This document shows positions 55,266 to 64,000 of a DNA stretch of 64,000 nt, piece after piece (position 1 is the first letter of the stretch; the number at the start of each line of letters is the position of its first letter). Both the position numbers and the translations under genes were made by a program. This DNA comes from Callorhinus ursinus (Eukaryota; Chordata; Mammalia; Carnivora; Otariidae). The stretch lies in NCBI RefSeq assembly GCF_003265705.1, contig NW_020312966.1:25361761-25425760 (forward strand), given 5' to 3'. The notes beneath the pieces are model-generated. The model was given only the letters and a program-made list of their open reading frames with translations. It was not told where the DNA came from and ran no database searches.

Positions 55266-57659
55266 TGTATTCCCAAAGTTATAAAATTACTTATATGATT
55301 TATCTGCCAGGTCATAATATTTCTTTTCTCTCACATGCATGATAGAGTGTTTATAATCCTATGACTTCTCTATTTTATTGCCTAACAAATTATTTCCTCT
55401 TTTTTTAATTCTTAAAATCTCTGTATATTTTTAATTGGTAGACTTTATTTCTTTAAGGCCAGTTTTAGTTTTTCAGATAAGTTGAGCAGAAAGTAGTTTC
55501 TCCTATTATTAAACTTTCTCTTATTAATGACAACTTGCATTGGTGAGGTACATTTGTTACAATTGATGAGCTAGTGTTTCCACATTATTCTTTATTGAAG
55601 TCCATTGTTTATTTTAGGCTTCACTCTTCGTATACAGTTGAGTTTTGCTAAATGCATAAGGCCACGTATCCACAATTATAGTGCATACAGAATAGTTTCA
55701 TTGTCTGGTACTCCACCTCCAATAATTTCTTTTCAGTTAACGCCACTGTGTGGTGAGAACGCTGTCTTCCCCATCCCTCTTTGGCCTTCACGGAAATGAA
55801 ATGACTTTTTATCCCACTGGCCCTTTTTCCTTATTTGTGTATCTGTCTCCTAATTTGTAAGGTCTCTGGAGAGTCAGCCCGAGGTCTCCTGATAAGCTTC
55901 CTAAAGGTGAGTTTCAAGGAACTAATCCATATTCGTATACTCAGATACAGCATCCAGCCAGCGGCCTGTTTTCCTTGAATTTATCTTTATTGTTACTTGC
56001 TGTGTTTCGGCCTTTGACATGTGGAGATCATGGCCCCCCTGCTTGGGATGGACTGCAAGGGATCTAACATGAAGAAGACAGCCCAGGAAACAGACTGTGA
56101 GCATTCCCACACCAGGACGTGGGCTAAGAAACACAGTTTTGGAGTGAGATGGAAGGAGAATGGTATGGAGTGTCCATTCTTTAGGGAAGTGTGTCCTAGA
56201 ACAAAAGCTCACCCTTTGGTTTCCTCTCTCATTCTCTGGTAACAAAAAGGCCTCTAAGAGTATATGCAGAAGGTTTAGAGTGACATTTTCATTTTTTATT
56301 CAAGTTGGCGCACTTTTGAGAGTGAATGGGAGCATTATTAATAGTTCTACCCGGGCAACAGGTATAAACCATGTCACGCTAACACTAGGCAAGTGATTTT
56401 CATGCCATAAAATATCTCTCAACGTTGGTTCCTTCATTTTAAGAGCAGCTGTCTTTTCCTACCTGTTCCCTTCTGGGCACACCTTTACCATACCCAGAGT
56501 TGACCTATGTGATATCTGGTGTCCTCAATTACTTTCTTTAAAAATTATTTTCTTTATTGTGTCAGAATTTGGATTTAAAAAAAAAAAGCCTTTTGTTGTG
56601 TAAGGATTGTTCACACATTTCTTTAGTGGTACATTTGGGAGAGAGAAAAAAGAATAAATTAGGCATAAATTCATGTAATGTCTAGGGAAGCGTGTCCTTG
56701 GGAGAGGGCAGGTTGAGTCTACTGGATCATTTGAACTACAGCGCGTGTCTGTGGTAACAGGGACTTTTCAGTTCTCAGGCATTTAAGATATTTAGAGGCA
56801 ACGGAAGAGAAGAATCCAGCTAATTTCACATTAGCTTTTCAGTGAATTGCTTTCAGCATGAGAATAGAAGTGTTTCTCTTCGCAATTTCCATCTGTTCGC
56901 AAAGTTTCTTACAAGGTACCAAGAGAAAAATACACACTGATTCAAGGCACTTTGCTTCTCCTTTCTTCTTTATACTAACACACTTCTCCCTCTATTACAC
57001 AAGAAGAAAGGAGAAAAATGCAAAATTTCCAGTAATTCTAGTCATGGTGAAAAATTGGGGAGAAAAATAGATAATTTGATGTTTTAGCACCACGTATAGG
57101 TGGATAAAAATCAAAACCAAGTTTGCTCAAGGATCATGTATCTACATAGTGAGGTCCAGCAAAAACAAAACAGAGCAAAATAAGACTCTGGAGGAATTTA
57201 GGAATGAGAGAATAATTTTTTTTTTCTTAAAATAAAATATTGTGGAGTGGGACAGGGCATAGGATTACAGAATTCCCCAGAAAATGTTCTCAAGGGTGGG
57301 GCAGAGATGTAGCTAGTCTTGGCCTAAAGCCTTAAGAAAGTTCACACAGTGCTTGTGAATGCCAGCCATCGGCCCAGGTCCTAATTACCCAAACTCAAAA
57401 TAAATCACTTTCCATTCTGTGTATCCCTAAATCTGTGCTTTGGGCTACGTACTTTTTTAAAGTAGTTTTTTATTAATTCTTGAGCAGAGACATCTGTGTA
57501 GAATCTAGAGAATAGTACGTCAGCTATGTCCCCCCTCCTCCCCACCTCCCCCTCCATTCAAGGGAGAAAATGCTACCCCCCCATCCCTTTCCTTGGATCC
57601 TCTTACCCTCTCCAACCACCATCCCTTTCTCAGCCCCCTTTTATGTGACTACTGTCCCG

Positions 57660-58514
57660 ATTTTTATCTTTATCCCTTGTTTTTTTTTTTTTTTAGTTTT
57701 ACTACATGCTTGTAGCCTAAACATGTCGTTTACTTTTATACTTGTAAGTGGATCTGTACTGTACATATTTTGCAACCTGTCGTTTTTACTCAACAGTATG
57801 TTCTTGAGATTCATCTGTGTTTTTGCATGTTGCTGTAATCTATTCATTTCTGCTACTGAATAGCATTCCCTTGCAGAGATGCTACTAAACCTATTTATTC
57901 TGTTATTGAAGGCCAGTGGGTGGTGTCGGGTTTTGAAATTACAGAGTCACCAGAAACATTCTCGCAGGGATTTCCTCTGCACATCTCCCAAGAATTCCTC
58001 TAGGGAAATACCCAGAAGTGAAATTGCTTTTCAGAATGTTTTCAAATTTAATACACTAATTTATACATACAGAAACACACGTCCCAGCAATGTATAATGT
58101 TTCAATTGTTGCACATCTGCTGAGCCCTTGATTTTGTCAGACAATTTAGTTTCCACCAATTTGATGGTTGTAAAGTGTTAGTATGCGTTTGTCATATTAC
58201 TGATGTGGTTGAGCATACTTTTATGTGCTTATTCACCATTTATACTTCTTCTAAGAAGTACTCATTAACGCTTTTGCTTGTTTTAAAATGTTCCTTTTGT
58301 TCTTTTCTCATGGATCTGTAGAAATTCTTTATATATGCTGGATTCAAATCCCTTGTCACTTATATGTGTTATGAGTGTCTTTGCCCAGCTTGTGACTTAC
58401 CTTTCTACTTTTTTATACTATCTTTGATCTGCACAAATTATTCATTTTAATGTAGTTAAATTTGTCATTTCCCGTTATGGTTGACACTTTTTGTGTTTGT
58501 TAAAGAAATCTTTC
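57660..58514 (-). mobile_element. Old L1 LINE, first part (antisense)
   Basis: Antisense L1 3'-end blocks: TCTTTATATATGCTGGATTC, TTTGCCCAGCTTGTGACTTA, AAATTTGTCATTTCC and GTTAAAGAAATCTTTC. The sequence breaks off at 58514, where the HMGN4 retrocopy starts, and continues at about 59641. Confidence 0.8.
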
Positions 58515-59640
<1,126 letters not shown>

Positions 59641-60420
59641 TTCCTACCCAAAGTCATAGAGATATTCTTTACTGCATTGTAAACATTTTATAGTCTTTTC
59701 ACATTTGTCTTTAGTCTGCTTTGAACTGATTTTTGTGAAAAGTAGGAGATAGAAGTTCAATATAATATTTTTCCCATGTGGGTAAGTGGTGGTTGTCCCA
59801 GCACCATCCTCTGAATACTTAATTCTTTCCCACTGACCTATAACACCAGCTCTTTCATAAATAAAGTCTCTGTGTGGGTGGGTCTGTTGATGATTTCTAT
59901 TCTGACTCACTGGTCAGTTTGTCTAACCTTGTGGCAGTACTATACAACCCTGAGTACTACAACTTTAGAAAACAGTTTGATATCTCAGGACAAATCCCAC
60001 CTCCAAAAAAATTACCACCGAATTTTTCTTCCTCGGGAGTGTCTTGGCTATTAGCCATTTGCTCTTCTGTACAACTTTTGAATTGGATTGACAAGTTCTA
60101 AAACAAAACAAAAATGTTGGAATTTTTATTGGATTTGTATTGAATTTATAGACTAAATACGATGTTGAGTCTTCCAATCCGTGAACATGATATACTTCTC
60201 CATTTATTTAGCCTTTTTAAATGTCTTTCAATAAAGTTTTATAATTTTCTCCATAAATGTCTTTTGTTAATATTTCCTAGGGACTTTATGCTTTTTGACG
60301 CTACTCTTACAGTATATTTTTGGTTACTGCATTTTCTGTTTTTAGCTAAAGTTGATGTTTATACCTATCAACCTTGCTAAACTCTCATTAATAAGTCTGT
60401 ATGTTCTTTTGGGTTTTCTA
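59641..60420 (-). mobile_element. Old L1 LINE, second part (antisense)
   Basis: Continues the L1 after the HMGN4 insertion: TCATAGAGATATTCTTTACT, CCCAGCACCATCCTCTGAAT, TGACCTATAACACCAGCTC, TGGCAGTACTATACAACC and GTCTTGGCTATTAGCC are antisense ORF2 blocks in the expected order. Confidence 0.8.
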
Positions 60421-60469
60421 CATAGGTAAACCATGTATTATATATGTGCAGACAATTGTGTTGCCACAC

Positions 60470-60950
60470 AGTTTTATTCCCATTTTTACTCTTTCTAATG
60501 CTAGGCATTGTCCAAGTGCTGGGGGCACAGCTGTGAAAAAACAAACTCTCTGCTTTCACCAAGCTTATATTCCAGTTGGGCCTGGGGGAAGAATTAGAAA
60601 ATACACAGATTTATGTGAGGAGGGGCCTTAAGTAAACAAGTAAAAGTGGGTGCTATTTCGATACGGTGGTTAGGGAAGTCCTCCATGATGAAATGGCATT
60701 TGAGCAGAGAACTTAATGAAATAAAGGAACAAAAGATGTCAATATGTGGCAAAAGCACTCCAGCAGATAGGAGGTGAAAATGTGTTTGGCTGTTTGGCTT
60801 GCTGAGGAAGAACAAGGAAGCAGAAGTGACTAAATTGGAAAGAAGATGGATAAAGGTGATAGTTGATATGATTGCAGAGATAGCCAGGGGCCAGGAAATG
60901 GAAGACTCTGCAAGCCGTAAGTTTTCTCTGAAAGTGACAGGATACAATTA
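60470..60950 (+). repeat. Old interspersed repeat, third copy
   Basis: CAAGTGCTGGGGGCACAGCT, CACCAAGCTTATATTCCAGT, GGGAAGTCCTCCATGATGA and GGCATTTGAGCAGAGA in the order seen at 11335-11865. Confidence 0.55.
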
Positions 60951-61560
60951 GAGTTCCCAACAGAGAGCATCATCTAAGCGTTGGGGTTGGGAGTGGGCAA
61001 TAGGCTGTCAAGGGAGGGCAAGAGTTGAAGGAGGAAGACCAATTAGCTGAATTGCAAGAAATTCTACTTTATCATGCTGTATTGCTGTCCTTCCCTCTGT
61101 TCAACTATTCCCACCCCATTTTCTTTGGTAAACAGCAAACATGTATCTGTGCTTTCTCTTTGCTAAGCAACGGGTCAGGACCAAAGAAAAACACTACCTG
61201 TCCTCAGAGGCCGAAGTTAAATGCAATAAAGTCACCACACAGTACTGTGCTTAGTGTGGTGGTAACACTGCAGGAGCCCTGCCCCTGATGCCAGAGCATA
61301 AAGCGGTTTTAGGGAGAACTTCCTGGGTCATTTTGACACCGAAGCAGCAAAATGAAAACAGGAGGAGTTGGTCGAGCAAGGAAGGAGTGGGGGAAAGCCT
61401 TCTAGTAAGAGTAGTAACATGCAAAGATAATAAGAGAATATGGTGCATAGTAGAAGTTCAATAAATTGTTGAATAAAAAAATGATTTAAATGCATAAGCA
61501 AATTCTAGTAGGTTTTTGTTTTTGTTTTACAATAATAAGGTATTTCTTAAGTGGTCATTG
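60951..61560. other. Intergenic DNA without recognised gene
   Basis: No gene or clear repeat beyond a short AGTTCAATAAATTGTTGAAT tail of an old element near 61445. Confidence 0.5.
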
Positions 61561-61599
61561 TTTGCCAATGGGTTTGGCATTGGCCAAAAGAAACCGGGT

Positions 61600-62110
61600 T
61601 TCTTTTATTGTGCGCCCTGAAGGCTGGGTTTCTCTTCTTTCTTTTACCGGGGCCGGAAGCAGGGTTTCCCGCCTTTTCTTCCCACTTGCTCAGGGCTTTC
61701 CCGTCGTGGCGCCGCCACCGTGGGCCTGTCCGGTGGGATCCGGCCTCTCGTGGATGCTGCCAGCACAGGCCTCTGGCCCTCCCCACAGCGGGCCGCGGCC
61801 GCCTCCTTGCGGGCCTCCGGGCATCCCGTCAGGGCCTCACTGCCTACTCTAAAAGCGCCATCCTCAGCAGTGCTCACAGTGATCTCTGCAACACCGGCGC
61901 CAGGCCGCCTCAGCACCTTGCACGGCTCTGCACGTGGCTCCGCCACGTGGAACCCGAAGGCCCACCCGCATCCGCCCGGGGCGCGGCCGGAAGAAGCACT
62001 TCCGGCCCTTCTAGGCCCTTGGGAGGCCTCAGCTCTCGGTGTCCCGGGCCCCTACCCAGGAGCGCGGCGGCCTGACGCCAGCTGGGTAAGGGAGGCTGGG
62101 GCAGGGAGGC
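61600..62110. promoter_or_regulatory. Second CpG island, possible promoter
   Basis: Dense CpG from about 61640, with an ETS-type ACTTCCGG at about 61997, a GC box GGGGCGCGG at about 61979, and a donor-like CAGCTGG/GTAAGG at about 62080-62089. These fit the promoter and first exon of a + strand transcript. No protein start is convincing, and frames on both strands are GC artefacts. The gene is unknown. Confidence 0.5.
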
Positions 62111-62339
62111 GCCTTCGCTGTATTGCTGCTCAGACCCCTCGCAGCCTTGCTCAGGCTGGGGGTTCCGGGCGCTCACCCCAAGGCCCCTTCGGTGAGGGGC
62201 TTGTCGGAACCCCATGTCTCTTGGTGTGCGGCCTCTGCCTCTGTTCGTTTCCCCGGGGGCCTCTGGCCTCATGATGCAGCCCGTGGAGCCCTTCACAAGA
62301 TTATAGTCTAAAAAGCCGTAAAAAATACACAGAATGACC

Positions 62340-62362
62340 AAAAAAAAAAAAAAAAAAAAAAG
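62340..62362 (+). repeat. A-run of more than 20
   Basis: An unbroken poly-A stretch after GAATGACC. It may be the tail of a retrocopy on the + strand whose body would be the GC-rich DNA just upstream, but no source mRNA is recognised. Confidence 0.8.
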
Positions 62363-62497
62363 CCAATTATACCACAAAACAGTTACCAAACAAGTAAAGT
62401 AACATTGCGTTAACGTATTGAATATTAAAGGACAAGACCCGTCTTGGGACCACCGTAATGCCGAACGAGGAAGAACGAGGTACTGATGTGATGTGAT

Positions 62498-62890
62498 GCG
62501 GGGGTCGGGAGCGAACGGCCAAGAACGAATTCTTGAGACGTTTTCGGTTCAAAAAGGTGTTTTTATTATAGCACAGGGACGGGACCCGTGGGCAGGAAGA
62601 GCTGCAGCTGTGATTTTGAGGAGAGACTGATGATAGGCTTTTAAGTTTGTGGAGGGAGGGAAGGTAGACAGTTGCAGGGATTTCTGTCTGCTGAGAGCAG
62701 GGTCCCCAAGCCCTTGGAGGTCTGGCTCTTGTTAAGATAAGGTAGCTTTAGGTTTTTAATAAGGCAGCCCTGAGTTCCTTGAGGGATGTCAGGCTCTGCG
62801 TGTCTCAGGTGTTTATCAGTGGGCTGCGGGTTGTAAGGAGATTTAATTTAAGCTGCATCTTTGTTCTCCTCATCAGTGCGAAAATGTCTG
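62498..62890 (-). repeat. LTR-like element (antisense), tentative
   Basis: On the + strand it begins TGCGGGGGTCGGGAGCGAAC and has TTTTTATTATAGCACAGGG about 65 bases on. This would be a polyadenylation region followed by U5 and a CA end on the minus strand. The far edge is unclear and no partner copy is in the window. Confidence 0.35.
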
Positions 62891-63224
62891 ATTTTCCTTG
62901 GTGACAAAAGCACAGGGTCTTCTGACTGTAGTTTGTTCCCTACATTCGTACGTGAAGGGTATGCCAGATTTCAGTTCAAGGTTAGAGATTTTGAAGATGG
63001 AGCTATTTTTCCCATCCAAGTTCACCAGTCCTCAAGTTAAGACTCCCTGCAGAGGTGCTGACCACAGTGTCCGGATCATTGAGCACCCCCCTCCTCCCAG
63101 AGACGGAGATATTGGTGATTTAACTGTTAATTTTCTTGTACCTGGTGACATTTCTTATAGGTGGCCATGAGGAAGTTTTGAGAGAGCACAAAAATAAATC
63201 AGAATTTACCCCTTCATTTGGTCA

Positions 63225-63470
63225 TTTTTTAAATTTATTTTTTTCTGAGGTACAGTTGACATGTAATGTATTAGTTTCAACTGTACAACATAATGACCCG
63301 GTATTTGTGTACATTGTGAAATGATCACCACAATGTCTGGTGAACATCTGTCCCTTTACATAGTGCCAAAAAACTTTTTCTGTGTGATGAGAACTTTCCA
63401 GATTTACTGTCTTAGCAACTTTCAAATATGTAACACAGTATTGTTAACTATGTTAATTTTAGTTACTTAT
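63225..63470 (-). mobile_element. L1 3' fragment (antisense)
   Basis: TGAGGTACAGTTGACATGTA, TTAGTTTCAACTGTACAACA, ATTGTGAAATGATCACCACA and TAACACAGTATTGTTAACTA are common L1 3' UTR blocks. Confidence 0.65.
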
Positions 63471-64000
63471 ATATATAACTAAACATATAATATGTACTAA
63501 ATATATAACATATCTATATTTACTTATACGTATGAATTCACTTAGATATGAGTGCTAAAGAATGCTGTCCACACCCTTCCTTCCCTGAAGGAAGAGGAGA
63601 GCGTGGGGTTGATGAGTGCCAGGAAATGCAAAGGGTCTGAGACTTTACCCAGCTTGCAAGCTAAACTTGCCACACACAGTTTCACGGATGCTGGTGTAAC
63701 TCACAAGACTCCTGGGGTACGGACAATGGAAAGTCTATTATTCTAGTAATAGCGATAGCCAGACTCTCAGCATTTTTTCTCTGGTTCCCTGGCTCTAGTT
63801 CTCAGAGAGCAAAACCACGACATCTGTACATGCAGTGGGTTCTAAGAGAGAAACCCTAAACAATGGCTCTCTATTCTTTTATAATGAGCAGTAAGCGTGC
63901 CTGCCCATCACTCTGGAGAGACTCTCTTCCAGGAGTGTTTGCTATATAAGTATCCTTGAAAAGAAAATCCGGAACAAAGAGCTCTTAGAACCTTGCTTAG
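63471..64000. other. End of window, nothing recognised
   Basis: Starts with an AT-rich patch (ATATATAACTAAACATATAA at about 63470-63490). No gene, RNA or clear repeat seen. Confidence 0.5.

Larger units (their letters stand above)
52991..57600. other. Intergenic DNA between the CpG island and the L1/HMGN4 block
   Basis: Old repeats at 54305-54700 and 54955-55265. The rest is AT-rich with no recognised gene. Exons of a non-coding RNA started at the CpG island could lie here but cannot be seen from sequence alone. Confidence 0.5.

Overview
The window is nuclear DNA from a mammal, and almost certainly a carnivore of the caniform (dog, bear, seal or weasel) side. It is littered with the tRNA-derived SINEs that are specific to Carnivora (5' end GGGCGCCTGGGTGGCTCAG, then a pyrimidine-rich stretch and an AATAAA-type tail). 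The gene order matches the butyrophilin part of the extended MHC class I region (human 6p22): a BTN2A-type gene, then BTN1A1, then a tRNA-rich interval, then HMGN4, all on the + strand. Species, gene order and names come from recognising proteins and repeats by eye, not from a search.

Layout. 1-3.3 kb: upstream DNA with a long C-rich tract and a possible promoter. 3.4-15.5 kb: a complete BTN2A-type gene (seven coding exons, 528 aa), with introns carrying many SINEs, some nested. 17.3-24.1 kb: an antique gammaretrovirus-type provirus with both LTRs. It has no visible gag and a wrecked pol, but its env frame is open for about 447 codons up to just before the membrane anchor. 24.2-31 kb: intergenic, with a remnant of the 3' intron/micro-exon part of a BTN1A1-like gene, an L1 piece and a SINE cluster. 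31.2-38.6 kb: complete BTN1A1 (526 aa), but the donor of its 21-nt micro-exon reads AT instead of GT. 38.6-57.4 kb: gene-poor DNA with four tRNA genes (Leu-CAG, Thr-AGT on the minus strand, Arg-ACG, Val-CAC), a strong CpG island just after the Val gene (probably a non-coding RNA promoter), an antisense remnant that looks like a class II retrovirus, and old repeats. 57.6-60.4 kb: an old antisense L1 split by an intronless HMGN4 retrogene with an intact 90-aa frame. 61.6-62.1 kb: a second CpG island of unknown purpose. The end of the window is repeats.

How the genes relate. The two butyrophilins are type I membrane proteins with IgV-IgC ectodomains and an intracellular B30.2 domain. BTN2A-type proteins act in T-cell regulation; BTN1A1 is the milk-fat-globule protein that works with xanthine oxidoreductase. 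Their exon sizes and phases are the same, as expected for a tandem duplication family. HMGN4 is a nucleosome-binding protein unrelated in function and present by retrotransposition. The tRNA genes belong to the tRNA-rich extended MHC. The points most worth a second look are the soluble-looking retroviral Env, the lost splice donor in BTN1A1, the broken BTN remnant, and the HMGN4 retrogene seated inside an L1.
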